Shown here one piece after another: positions 13,955 to 23,664 of a stretch of 26,718 nt of DNA. The translations under genes and the position numbers were made by a program. Position 1 is the stretch's first letter; every line of letters starts with the position of its first letter. The stretch is from a virus. Under the pieces are notes generated by a model, which saw only the letters and a list, made by a program, of their open reading frames with translations, ran no database searches and was not told where the DNA came from. The stretch is taken from positions 1 through 26,718 of the IMG/VR virus record IMGVR_UViG_3300047497_000210; one strand, given 5' to 3'.

Positions 13955-14395
13955 GTGCGCAAGGTCACCATCATTCCCACCGGCGCAGGCAACGGGCAGG
14001 AAGTCGTCATCTACGATGAAACGAAAAGTCCTTTGCCTGACGCTTGCGCTGATGGGTTTGTGCCGCAGACCACGCGCCTCATCCGTCCGGTCCCCGGCGT
14101 CCGCGCTGGTTATCAGCCGACCTTTGATCGGCAAAACTCCCTCGTCCGCTGGACCTTTACCGTTCTCCATACTTTCGACTCCTACGAGGACTGTCAGGAT
14201 TTTGTGGGGCAGCGGGCTGATGTCCTTCCCGGTTCGGGGGAGTTGCTCATCAATCTGGTCAGTTCCGAAGGCGCCACCATTCGCGCCTACAAAACCTGTT
14301 TCATCGAAAGCCACGGCCCCGTCTCCGATGTTGGCGTGTCTGTCCGCTACCGCTACCAGCTCGTCCTTAACTCCTCCTACTCGATAACCCCATGA
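13955..14395 (+). CDS. hypothetical tail-region protein (146 aa)
   Basis: The protein is mostly beta with evenly spread hydrophobic residues, no signal peptide and two central Cys residues. Its C-terminal strand (VSVRYRYQLVLN) resembles the closing strands of tail-tip adaptor proteins, but I cannot assign a family. The stop overlaps the first spike gene as ATGA (14392-14395), so it is probably made with the spike and could be an adaptor that seats it. The start is probably the GTG at 13955, because no ATG exists near the beginning; a GTG two bases earlier is out of frame. Confidence 0.6.
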   Translation: MRKVTIIPTGAGNGQEVVIYDETKSPLPDACADGFVPQTTRLIRPVPGVRAGYQPTFDRQNSLVRWTFTVLHTFDSYEDCQDFVGQRADVLPGSGELLINLVSSEGATIRAYKTCFIESHGPVSDVGVSVRYRYQLVLNSSYSITP

Positions 14396-17300
14396 AGTTT
14401 TTCCGCTCACTCCCGGTTCTGTTGTTGCTGGCCGCCACGTCGCTGCAGGCGCAGACCGCGCTCCGCATCGCCGCCGACGCGGCCGTTCGCAAGAGCGCGT
14501 TCATTCCCGACCTCAACAACAACAACGCTTCTCTCTCTTTCGTGCGCGGGGACGACGTCACCTTCGAGATCGGTCTTTTCCAGAACGGGCGGTTCTACAC
14601 CAACCTCTATCAACTGACCAATCTGACCCTGCAGGTTTTCACGGCGCAGAACACCACGAACGGACCGTTGATGGCGCAGAGCGTGACGAACTCGGTCGGG
14701 TCGCCGTGGTGGAACACCAATTGCACCCTGGGCGGCTGGACCTCGAACAGTTTGCCGGACACCAATTGGCAGGCGGAGTTTTACTTCCCTGGGATGCAAA
14801 CGAGCATTCCGCTCAATGGACAGGCCAGTCAAACCTACTGGCTTCGTCTGGTCGCCCTGACGACGAACAATCACACCGTCACCTTCATGGAGGGGCCGAT
14901 CACCGTTTACGACGGCCCGTATTTGCAGAGCTACATCGCGCCTGGCTTCCCGCTTTCGCTCGCCGTGGACCAGTTCGGCGACTTGATGACGGCGTTTACC
15001 AATTTCTTTAACGCCAACTCGAACCTGCTCAATCTGTCCGTCAACAACAACCACGGGACGGGCGGCGGCTCGGGTTCGCCGGGCACGAACCTGGTGGCGG
15101 CCGGCGGGAATTTGAATTTGAACGGGGCCCTGACCAACATCTCCTCCATCACCTTCGGCGGCGGCTCGGGCCATCCCTACTTTCATTCTGATCTGCTCAA
15201 TGCCGGTTGGGATTTTTCCGGGCTGGGCTGGTGGACCAATGTGCAAACGTTTTACTCCGTCGTGACCGAGGCCTATGGCGACAGCGCCACGGCCCCGGCC
15301 AATAACGGCACGGAAATCCGCCACACGCAAACTGCCAACGCCCAGGACACCGATCCTCTCGAGGCCTCGGAGGGAACGATTCTCGGCGGAAATAATTACT
15401 ACGATGGGAGCGGGACCGTGGGTTATGTCTGGCAACTCGGCTGGCTGGGACAGCGCGATGAAGTGCTCCCGCAGTTCGCCGTTTCCAACGCGACACAGAA
15501 CGTCATCCTCAATTACCGCACGCGGTTCGTGGTCAACTCGAACAGTTCCAGCATCCTCGTCACGCTTCCGCCGATGACCAACTGGATTCGCGGCATGGGC
15601 GTCGTCACGAATTGGAGCAACGGCGCGCATCCGCTCCAAGCCGATCTCCTGGCCTGGGGCGATCCGGGCAGTTCTTTCATCTTCCTCAACGGCGGCCCTG
15701 GCGGGATGACCTTTGTCAATCAGGAGCACAAACCATTCGACGACGGCACCACCAACAAAACCCTTCTGCCTTACGATTGGGCCATTGTCTGGGGGACGAG
15801 CAACGCCATGCACGCGGACATCGGCGGATCCAACTACTCTGCTTCGATCCCACCGGTCGGCAACGGCGCTGGGCTGACCAACCTCCAGGCGGCGAACATC
15901 GTCGGCCTGGCGAGCACGAACATCGCCAAGAATCCGCAAACGCTCTCGGCGGACACCATCCCGACCGCGCCGATGTTCCTTGTGGCGGGACCGGACGGCT
16001 CGAACCATTGGGTCGGCGGGACCGCTCCCTTTTCCAACAACGTCACTTTCAGCAACGTCGTTTCTCAGACCAACACCTCGGGGCAGGTGGTGGCGTCGCA
16101 GCCGCGCGGCTTCGTCGGCGATGGCTCGGCCCTGACCAATTCCACCGGCCTCCCGCCTGGTTGGACGAATATCTTCGCCTTCGGCGCCACCAATGACGGC
16201 GTGCAGATTCTCTACGCCACCACCACCGCCAGCAGCACGACTGTTACCGTCAATACCAATGTCGGCTCTTACTTCAAGCCGCTCGGCTGGGGCGGTTTCA
16301 CCTCGGCGGACGTGGGCAAGAATATCGAGATTCAATCGCACCCGGCCAGCAACCCGAACTCGACGGCCGGGACCATCGTCGCCGTGGTCAACGGCACCAA
16401 CATCACCGTCAGCGTGGCCCCGACCAACACCAGCGTCCTCTGCGATCTCCGCTACGGCACGGACAACACTGGCCCTTTCACCAACGCCATCAACTGGTCC
16501 TACACCAACGGCGGCCTGACCATTTACGTTCCGCCAGGCACGTATTTTATTGACGGCGCGTTCCAACAGTTGAGCAACCTCGCCGCTGGCTACCGCTCGC
16601 AAATCATCTTCCCGCAACCGGAGCGGCACACCACCTTTCCCACCATCACCTTCGTCGGTCCTTCGCGCCCGACGCCTTACAACATTCCCGTCCTCTCCAC
16701 CTACACGCCGCTGCCGCAGGACGGCGCGATCCTCATGTTTGGACGTCAGCCGCCCAGCGCCTCGACCTTCAACACCTCCATCGGCATCCCGAATATTTTG
16801 AGCGGCGGCACCTTCGCCGGGCTGGGCGTCGTCTTCAAGAACCTCCGTTTTCGAGGGCTTAACAATCCGCTCAACCCGCTCATCTCGATGGCGGGCATGG
16901 GCATGTTCCGCATGGTCGATTGCTCGGTCGATGACGGCTCGGACAACACCAACCAGGTTTGGCCTCCGACGCATTCGACCGGCGCGGGCGTCATCATGCC
17001 CAACGCCAACAATATCGCCGACTGTCAACTAGTGGGCAGTTGCGTTGTCGGCCATTACATCGGGGCGCAAGTCGGCGAGTGGGATTACGTCGATAACCTG
17101 ACCTGCAACCGCTGTTACCAGGGCGTCGTTTCGCTCGGCGCCCCGCACGGCCTCTGGATCGGCCATCTGCAGCTCCAGGGCGACAACACCGAGTTCGACA
17201 TCTCGACCGCGACGGCGGCCGTGCAGATCGGCGGGGTGATGTCCATCGACGGCGAGCATGAGACGGGCGCGAACACCACGTCCGAGGACATTTACGACCC

Positions 17301-17901
17301 CTCCAATTTCGGCAACGGCTGCGGCACGGTGAGCGAGACCAAGAGCGGCTCGGTGGATTGGATCCTCGGCAGCGGCATTGGCGGCGTCGGCAACGGCGTC
17401 TTCATGCACTGGCAATGCCCTTACTCCAACGGCTACGTCACCGTCCCGCCGCGCCTCTGGGGGACCAACGCGCAGACGATGGGCAGCGTGCAGGCAGGCC
17501 TCTTGCAATTGACCAACTTCAGCGGCGTCGTCAATAACAACACCAACCTCGGCAACGGCGCCTTCGGGCTGGTCCTTATCACCAACCAGGCCTCGGCCAC
17601 CTTCGGCAGCGCCGTCTCCGGTTGCGCGCAGTTCGCCGCCTCGCCCGCCCCGAGCCTGGCGCGATGGAATGTCAGCCTCACCTTTGGCACGACGCCGCTG
17701 TCCGGCGTCCTCTTCACCAACGCCATCACGCCCGCGCTGGCCTCGGTCCCGAGCGTCTCGATGACTGCGCTGGGCAACGGCCAATTGTTGACTAACGGCA
17801 TCTACATCAGCTCGATCACCACGACCAGCGTCGTGGTCAGCGTGCTTACCGCCCCGGCGTCGAGCGTCACCGGCACGCTCCAATTCCAACTCCAGGAATG
17901 A
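14392..17901 (+). CDS. large tail fibre/spike with Sec signal peptide and pectate-lyase-like domain (1169 aa)
   Basis: Residues 1-20 form a clear Sec signal (basic start, Leu/Ala core, LQA before Gln21). Residues about 48-75 (RGDDVTFEIGLFQNG) resemble the N-terminal baseplate-attachment domain of BppU-type fibres. The middle is Asn/Thr/Gly-rich with two GLTN-type fibre motifs (about 489-497 and 575-583). Near 589 a beta-helix start (FAFGATNDGVQ) appears. About 75 residues later, LRYGTDNTGPFTNAINWSY leads to VPPGTYFIDGA, the pectate-lyase-3 signature, followed by right-handed beta-helix repeats to about 1040 and a C-terminal sandwich. It probably binds or cleaves host surface glycans. A signal peptide is unusual for a tail protein. 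Coupled by ATGA to both neighbours. Confidence 0.85.
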   Translation: MKFFRSLPVLLLLAATSLQAQTALRIAADAAVRKSAFIPDLNNNNASLSFVRGDDVTFEIGLFQNGRFYTNLYQLTNLTLQVFTAQNTTNGPLMAQSVTNSVGSPWWNTNCTLGGWTSNSLPDTNWQAEFYFPGMQTSIPLNGQASQTYWLRLVALTTNNHTVTFMEGPITVYDGPYLQSYIAPGFPLSLAVDQFGDLMTAFTNFFNANSNLLNLSVNNNHGTGGGSGSPGTNLVAAGGNLNLNGALTNISSITFGGGSGHPYFHSDLLNAGWDFSGLGWWTNVQTFYSVVTEAYGDSATAPANNGTEIRHTQTANAQDTDPLEASEGTILGGNNYYDGSGTVGYVWQLGWLGQRDEVLPQFAVSNATQNVILNYRTRFVVNSNSSSILVTLPPMTNWIRGMGVVTNWSNGAHPLQADLLAWGDPGSSFIFLNGGPGGMTFVNQEHKPFDDGTTNKTLLPYDWAIVWGTSNAMHADIGGSNYSASIPPVGNGAGLTNLQAANIVGLASTNIAKNPQTLSADTIPTAPMFLVAGPDGSNHWVGGTAPFSNNVTFSNVVSQTNTSGQVVASQPRGFVGDGSALTNSTGLPPGWTNIFAFGATNDGVQILYATTTASSTTVTVNTNVGSYFKPLGWGGFTSADVGKNIEIQSHPASNPNSTAGTIVAVVNGTNITVSVAPTNTSVLCDLRYGTDNTGPFTNAINWSYTNGGLTIYVPPGTYFIDGAFQQLSNLAAGYRSQIIFPQPERHTTFPTITFVGPSRPTPYNIPVLSTYTPLPQDGAILMFGRQPPSASTFNTSIGIPNILSGGTFAGLGVVFKNLRFRGLNNPLNPLISMAGMGMFRMVDCSVDDGSDNTNQVWPPTHSTGAGVIMPNANNIADCQLVGSCVVGHYIGAQVGEWDYVDNLTCNRCYQGVVSLGAPHGLWIGHLQLQGDNTEFDISTATAAVQIGGVMSIDGEHETGANTTSEDIYDPSNFGNGCGTVSETKSGSVDWILGSGIGGVGNGVFMHWQCPYSNGYVTVPPRLWGTNAQTMGSVQAGLLQLTNFSGVVNNNTNLGNGAFGLVLITNQASATFGSAVSGCAQFAASPAPSLARWNVSLTFGTTPLSGVLFTNAITPALASVPSVSMTALGNGQLLTNGIYISSITTTSVVVSVLTAPASSVTGTLQFQLQE

Positions 17902-20900
17902 GAAAGTTTTTCACCGCGCTCGTCTGTTTCCTGTTCAGCGTTTTGCCGCTGTTCGCCACGGACTTTTATGTGGCCACCAATGGAAGCGACTCTGCGGCAG
18001 GCAGCATCTCGGCCCCGTTCCTCACCTTGACCAAGGCGCAGTCGGCCCAGAACGCGGCCGGGACGAACATCAGCCACATCTACCTTCGCGGCGGCGATTA
18101 TTATAACGTCACCATGTTCCTGCAGGGCGCGGCGGGCGGGGCTGGCCATGACGATAGCGGCGTTCAATGGATCGGTTATCCCGGCGATCCTCCGGTCACG
18201 CTCTGGGGCGGCCAGCCGCTCACTGGATGGCAGCAAATCAGCAACGGTTGGTGGATGGCCTATTTGCCGCCCTACCCATCGGGAGCCCTCAATGGCACTG
18301 TCAACACTCTGAACAATTGGGAGGTCCGCTCGCTCTATGTCGATGGCGTCATGGCCAAGCGGGCCCGCTACCCGGCGACCGGCTTCCTTAGTTACACCAA
18401 CGCATATACGCAGACCGACCTCACCTATATCAACTACAATCCGGGCGATCTTCCGACCTCGATGGTCACGGGCGCGGTCACGACCAACATGGAAGTGCAG
18501 GTCGATTGGTCCTTTGACTCGCAGTTTCTCCAGGTCTCGAACATCAACACCTCCACGCGGTTGATCCGGTTCGTCGGCCAGGTCTGGAGCCAGCGCGGCT
18601 TGCAATTCATTCCCGACATCCAGACCTACCACGTGGAAAACACCACGGAGGGGATGACGCAACAGGGTCAATTTTATTGGGACAAGACCGCGCAAGCTGT
18701 CATCTATAATCCCATCGGCGGGAAGAATCCCAACAATTCCAAGATCATCGCCGGGACGACTAGTCGGATGTGGTTTTTCTTTGGCTACGCCGGCAACCAG
18801 CCGCCCTACGGGACCGGGCCGCACGACATCACCTTCAGCAACCTGAACATGAAGGTCGCGGCCGCCGACGTCGAGCTGGAGGGGACGCTCGCTTATCTCC
18901 TCGATTATTCTTCGCTGATCCAGTTCTACCCCAATTGCGGACCGAACAACATCACCGTGCAGAATTGCACCCTCGGCTGGACGGCCGGCAACGCCATCGG
19001 AGGGGATTACGGCGGCCCCACCAACGTCATGGTGCGCGACAGCGAAATCGGTTTCTGCGGCGGTTACGGCGTTTCGCTCAAGGAGGACGCTTACGGAGCC
19101 GGCCTGACCACGATCAGCAACAATTATATCCACGACTGCGGCCAGATCACCCCGCAAGCCCCCGGCATCAACGTCAATACGAATGCCACCGTCGTCCGCA
19201 ATAACCTCTTCAATTTCCCCGAGGCGGCCGTTGCCGACTCCAGCGGCGCGGACAACTGCCGCTATGTCCTCAACAACTTCAGCAACTGCATGTCGCGCAA
19301 CGAAGACCTCGGCGCCTTCTACCAATATTTTGGCAATTCAGTCGGGCCGGCCCACACCGTGGGCAACCTCATCCAGAGCAATCTTTTTCAGATCGTGGGC
19401 ACGAACATCAACGCCACCGGTGGCGACCCGCGCAATTTCTTCCGCCCGGCCATTTACCTCGATGAACAGTCAAGCAACACCATCGTCGATCACAACATCA
19501 CCCTCGGCTGTCCGATGGCCGTCCTCTGCAACATCGCCCGCTCGAACGCCTTTCAGAATAACATTTTTGTCGGCGCGGGAACCAACACTGGGACCTACGT
19601 CGGGCTGCGCTTTTATTTGTCCTCGGATTCCTCGCTGCCAAACAAGGTCGTCGGCAACGTCTTTTATTCGCTGACCAATTTGCTCTGCGACAATTCCAAT
19701 TTCGTCTCGTCCTGGGGCGGCAACGTCGCTTACTCGGCCGATGGCGTGACCAACGGCATCCCCGCCGGCATGACCATTGCCAACCCGCTCTTGTGCAGCC
19801 TGACCTATGGCGATGAAGAGTTTCTCGGCGCGTCGCCCGCCATCGGCCTGGGCATCGCGCCCGTGACGCTGGTCCCGGTGCCCGGCGGCAACGGCGTCCA
19901 AGGCTTCATCCCGGCGCCCACCAATGGCGACCCGATCATGCCTTCGACGCTCTACGATCCGGGCTGGCCTTACACCGGGATACCCGGCGACATCCCTCCG
20001 CAGCCGACCGGGACCAATGTCCTCAACGTCAAGAATTCTCCCTACAACGCCTTTGGCGATGGCATCCACAACGACACGCTTGCCATTAGCAACGCCTGCA
20101 ATGACGCCTGCGCCCGCTCGACTAATAACAACCAATTCCAGGTCTTTCTCCCGCCCGGCAATTATCTGGTCACGCCCGCCAATCTCCTCGGCGAAGGGTC
20201 GGCCTGCTTCGCCATCCCGAACGGTTTTCCCACGCTCTACCCGCAGGTCGATATTTGCGGGGCCGCGCCCGGCCTCACCACCATCAGCATCAGCAATTCG
20301 TCCTCCGGAGGAACGACTGGTTTTCTTTTGCAACACGGCACTTCGACCGGCTCCTACTTCAACATCGTCGGGGGCGAGCTCGAGGGATCGACCAATCTGA
20401 TCCTTACCGGCAATCTCGATTTCCACGTCGGCAGCGTCATCAGCATCACCCAATCCAACGACCCCGCCTACGTCACCATCACCACTCTGAGCGCGACGAG
20501 CCCCTTCACCAACGGCAATCCCTGCACCTACTGCGGCGAGTCCGGGCAGAAGTGCGACCAGGAATTTGTCACCGTCACCGGTCTGACGGCCGCTGGCGGC
20601 GGTTTGACCAACGTCGGCATCTGGCCGCCGCTAAAATCCAATTTCGAGCCGCTCTTTACCCCGCAGGCCCAGCGTTACGACATGATGACCAATTGCGGCG
20701 TGCGCAATCTCACCATCACGCGCCTGGACCGCGTGGCCAGCGACGCGGGCTACAACATCAAATTTTACGGCGTGCAAGGCGGCTACGTCACCAATGTCGA
20801 GAGCGCATGGTCGCAGGGACCGCACATCGAGCTCAACGATTGTTACCACGCGCGGATCACCTACAACATTATCCACGACGGCGCCTCGGATCAGTCCGGC

Positions 20901-21788
20901 GAGAACTACGGCGTGCGGGCCTTCGAGCATTCTTCCGGTCATCTGATTGACAACAACATCATGGAGAATTTGCGCCATGACTTTGTCGGCGAGGGCGGCG
21001 GGTCGGATATCGTCGTCGCCTACAACCATGAGACCAACGTCATCGTCGGGGCCAACCCGACCACCTTTCTCTCGCGCGGCAATCTCGCCCACGGCTCTCA
21101 CGTCACCAAGGTCCTTTTCCAGGGGAACAACGCGCCCAACGACACGGCCGATCTTTATCACGGCTCCTCTTCCCAATTGGTTTCCTTCCGGGAAAATTTC
21201 AACACTATCAGTTGGGTGCCGCCCAACCAGGTGGACGCCGTGAGCTCCATCGGGGCTCCGTTCTACGGGGCTTACGTTACCAACCAGGGCGGATTTGTAG
21301 CGTTGATGTTCTCCGCCTTTTCCCACTCCAATGCGGCCATCGCTTGCGTCACCCAACCCACCATTCTTCTCGCCACCAATGCGACGGTCGGTCCGTTGCT
21401 CTTAACCAATTCGCCCTCGGGCGGCTGGATCAATCAAAACCAGCCCATGGTCCTGATGACCGGCTACAGCGACGACATTCCGCTCGAAGGCGCCTCGCAT
21501 GCTCCGGTCGATCCGGTCACGGCCCTGTCGTTTTATTATCACGGAAATTGGGACCCGATCAATGGAACGATCTGGCGGTCGGACAATTCGGATCACGCGC
21601 CCCCCAATTCGCTCTGGGAGAAAAGAACGCCCTGGATGTTTGTCCTCTATCAACTCGCGTGGCCTGCCACCGGCCCGGACCTGTCTCCCATGCACACACC
21701 TATCCCGGCCGAAGTCCGCTACAAGGGCTGGAAGCAATCTCACAACCCCAACTGGCAACCGCCCGGCTCCGCCTGGGGCGCGCGTTAA
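17898..21788 (+). CDS. very large spike with Sec signal peptide and two tandem beta-helix domains (1296 aa)
   Basis: Residues 1-20 are a Sec signal (FLFSVLPLFA, cleavage before Thr21). TDFYVATNGSDSAAGS at 21-36 is the typical start of secreted DUF1565-type beta-helix proteins, and helix rungs such as TTISNNYIHDCG (near 400) continue to about 620. A second unit begins near 705: AFGDGIHNDTLAISNAC then FLPPGNYLV, the pectate-lyase-3 signature, with rungs like ARITYNIIHDG near 980. So two complete helices are joined in one chain. Expected role is polysaccharide binding or depolymerisation. Active-site residues cannot be assigned by eye. The start overlaps the previous spike's stop (ATGA), suggesting equal synthesis and perhaps a heteromeric spike complex. 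Confidence 0.85.
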   Translation: MRKFFTALVCFLFSVLPLFATDFYVATNGSDSAAGSISAPFLTLTKAQSAQNAAGTNISHIYLRGGDYYNVTMFLQGAAGGAGHDDSGVQWIGYPGDPPVTLWGGQPLTGWQQISNGWWMAYLPPYPSGALNGTVNTLNNWEVRSLYVDGVMAKRARYPATGFLSYTNAYTQTDLTYINYNPGDLPTSMVTGAVTTNMEVQVDWSFDSQFLQVSNINTSTRLIRFVGQVWSQRGLQFIPDIQTYHVENTTEGMTQQGQFYWDKTAQAVIYNPIGGKNPNNSKIIAGTTSRMWFFFGYAGNQPPYGTGPHDITFSNLNMKVAAADVELEGTLAYLLDYSSLIQFYPNCGPNNITVQNCTLGWTAGNAIGGDYGGPTNVMVRDSEIGFCGGYGVSLKEDAYGAGLTTISNNYIHDCGQITPQAPGINVNTNATVVRNNLFNFPEAAVADSSGADNCRYVLNNFSNCMSRNEDLGAFYQYFGNSVGPAHTVGNLIQSNLFQIVGTNINATGGDPRNFFRPAIYLDEQSSNTIVDHNITLGCPMAVLCNIARSNAFQNNIFVGAGTNTGTYVGLRFYLSSDSSLPNKVVGNVFYSLTNLLCDNSNFVSSWGGNVAYSADGVTNGIPAGMTIANPLLCSLTYGDEEFLGASPAIGLGIAPVTLVPVPGGNGVQGFIPAPTNGDPIMPSTLYDPGWPYTGIPGDIPPQPTGTNVLNVKNSPYNAFGDGIHNDTLAISNACNDACARSTNNNQFQVFLPPGNYLVTPANLLGEGSACFAIPNGFPTLYPQVDICGAAPGLTTISISNSSSGGTTGFLLQHGTSTGSYFNIVGGELEGSTNLILTGNLDFHVGSVISITQSNDPAYVTITTLSATSPFTNGNPCTYCGESGQKCDQEFVTVTGLTAAGGGLTNVGIWPPLKSNFEPLFTPQAQRYDMMTNCGVRNLTITRLDRVASDAGYNIKFYGVQGGYVTNVESAWSQGPHIELNDCYHARITYNIIHDGASDQSGENYGVRAFEHSSGHLIDNNIMENLRHDFVGEGGGSDIVVAYNHETNVIVGANPTTFLSRGNLAHGSHVTKVLFQGNNAPNDTADLYHGSSSQLVSFRENFNTISWVPPNQVDAVSSIGAPFYGAYVTNQGGFVALMFSAFSHSNAAIACVTQPTILLATNATVGPLLLTNSPSGGWINQNQPMVLMTGYSDDIPLEGASHAPVDPVTALSFYYHGNWDPINGTIWRSDNSDHAPPNSLWEKRTPWMFVLYQLAWPATGPDLSPMHTPIPAEVRYKGWKQSHNPNWQPPGSAWGAR

Positions 21789-21789
21789 A

Positions 21790-23661
21790 ATGACCCTCAA
21801 CACCATCACTTGCAACGGCGTGGAAAAATCCCTGGCGGATTGGGGGATGTCGCGTTGCGTGCGCGAGGTCAACAATCAAGGCTCGGACCATGTGAGCTTC
21901 GATATGCTGGCGCAATCGGACGTGGCTGACCCATTTCCGTTCGGGACGCAAATCATCCTGCGCATCGGCAGAATTCCGAGCGCGAAAAATCCGGTGTCAC
22001 CGTGGAAACCGCCGACGTCCACGCTCACGCCTGGACTCGCCTACAGCGGCGGGACGATCTTCTACGTCGGCTGGCGGCTCGATTGCGACCGCTCCGCGAC
22101 GCCAGAAGTGGAGTCGCTCCGATACAAGTTCGGCGGACCGTTTGATTTCTTCCTCGACCGGCTGGTGTTCCAAAAACTCTTTTTGACATGGAACGGGACG
22201 CAGCAGATCGCCGACTGGCGGTCGCAGGTGGTCCTCGGCCAATCGTTGACGGATCTGACCGGGCCAAGCGACACGATACCGGGCAGCATCGCCACCACGC
22301 GCCTCTCGCTCAGTCAACAAATACGGGAGATTGTCAATTATGCGATCAATGAAACCACGGCGGAGTATGGGGCGGCGCAATTCCAATTTGACCCGCTCAC
22401 GATGGTCTCGGGGCTCTTCCCGCTTAGCGCCTCTCCGGGAACCTTTTGCAAAATCCCGGATTACGTGCCGGGGGGCGTCGGCAACGGTTTCGCGCTGGGA
22501 CAAACCACGCAGGCTCTGGAAGCTCCGATTGAGGCCGTGCAGGATATCACCTGCGGGGAAGCGCTGAGACGCCAACTGAGTTGGATCAGCGGGACGGGCT
22601 CGCCCATCGCGTGGTTTGACTATACGCAAACGCCGCCTGCGCTCAACATCGCCACGTTGGACAAGCTGACAGCCGTTGCGTTGCCTGCGTTCCCGGCGAA
22701 CGGCGAGACGCCGCAAATCACTCTGAAGCGGCGCGACGATCTGGTTCCGACTGCGGTCTGCCTGAAATTCCGCGTGCAAACAACGGGCGGCGGGGTGACG
22801 ACGACGCAAGTTTATGACGACATCGCCTGCGCGGCCGGTTGCACCAATGAATCGACTGGCGTGACTGATCCTTCGCTCCTGCCTTATCGCAACAAAGTCG
22901 GGGCGCGAGTGCAGACGATTGATTTTGAGGGACCGCAGACGACGTCGCAGAGCGCGGCCATCCAATGCGTGGCGCTGGACCTGGGCAACCCGACCGGAGA
23001 CGCGACCGCGCTGGCCTGCTGGACCGCGCTCTATCCCGATTTCAAGCCGTGCTCGAATCTCGCGCTCATCAGCGGGACGCTGGCGGTGACCGATCCGGTG
23101 AGCGGTTCGGCGGTTTCGCTTACCGGCTACAGTTACATTTTGCTGAGCGGCGGCGTGGCGGACTGGATGGAGACGGGCGGAAGCCCTGGCATCCTGGCCA
23201 AAGTGCGGATCGCGGCGGCGTTTTCTTGCACGAGCCCTGAGGGTTTGCCGGTCTTGCGCAAGCCCATCGTGGTGGACGCGATTGTCACGAATTTGCCGGG
23301 CGGAACCTATACCTCGGGCGAGGTGGAAAGCGTGGGCGAAGACATTCCCTGGGGACTCGCCTCCTACATCTACAACATCGAGAAAGTGGCGAAACAAGAG
23401 GGGACGTTCACCCTGCAGGAGAATGAAATCACCGACGCCTGCCCGATGGGGAATTGTCTCAACTTGACTGGCGGCGCCGCCGAATGGGCGACGATGAACG
23501 CACCGGTCCAAGGCGTCAGTTACGATCTCGATCACGGAACCACGCAACTCCAACTCGGCACCTCGCCGCATCTCGGGGCGGCGGACCTGGTCCAGTCCCT
23601 GCGCGTGAACCGGCCCCCGCGCATGCTGTTCTTGATCGGGTCGAACCTTCTCAATGATTGA
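21790..23661 (+). CDS. baseplate hub / tail-tip-like protein, Cys-rich (623 aa)
   Basis: The N-terminus runs as paired strands with FPFGTQIILRIGR and then FYVGWRLDCD, a layout like the first domain of phage hub proteins of the gp44/gp27 kind. LSQQIREIVNYAINE and ITCGEALRRQLSWISG followed by AWFDY and LNIAT fit the next hub domain. These are resemblances, not proof. Fourteen cysteines are scattered along the chain, more than usual for a virion protein. It lies after the spikes with one spacer base, and the downstream gene follows three bases after its stop. A distal tail or central tip protein is the likely role. Confidence 0.55.
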   Translation: MTLNTITCNGVEKSLADWGMSRCVREVNNQGSDHVSFDMLAQSDVADPFPFGTQIILRIGRIPSAKNPVSPWKPPTSTLTPGLAYSGGTIFYVGWRLDCDRSATPEVESLRYKFGGPFDFFLDRLVFQKLFLTWNGTQQIADWRSQVVLGQSLTDLTGPSDTIPGSIATTRLSLSQQIREIVNYAINETTAEYGAAQFQFDPLTMVSGLFPLSASPGTFCKIPDYVPGGVGNGFALGQTTQALEAPIEAVQDITCGEALRRQLSWISGTGSPIAWFDYTQTPPALNIATLDKLTAVALPAFPANGETPQITLKRRDDLVPTAVCLKFRVQTTGGGVTTTQVYDDIACAAGCTNESTGVTDPSLLPYRNKVGARVQTIDFEGPQTTSQSAAIQCVALDLGNPTGDATALACWTALYPDFKPCSNLALISGTLAVTDPVSGSAVSLTGYSYILLSGGVADWMETGGSPGILAKVRIAAAFSCTSPEGLPVLRKPIVVDAIVTNLPGGTYTSGEVESVGEDIPWGLASYIYNIEKVAKQEGTFTLQENEITDACPMGNCLNLTGGAAEWATMNAPVQGVSYDLDHGTTQLQLGTSPHLGAADLVQSLRVNRPPRMLFLIGSNLLND

Positions 23662-23664
23662 CGT

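Noticed and set aside
13757-13955. Programmed frameshift of a tail assembly chaperone
   Set aside because: I found no convincing slippery heptamer followed by a long overlapping frame; the neighbouring genes are in the same frame.
13946-13957. Stop-codon read-through joining the 63-aa and 146-aa genes
   Set aside because: The two genes are in the same frame with TAA between, but there is no read-through context I can identify and a GTG start for the second gene is available.
14407-17028. 873-codon open frame on the minus strand opposite the first spike
   Set aside because: The product is Arg/Gly/Asp/Val-rich without domains and arises from the third-position G/C bias of the plus-strand spike gene, which has a signal peptide and a pectate-lyase motif.
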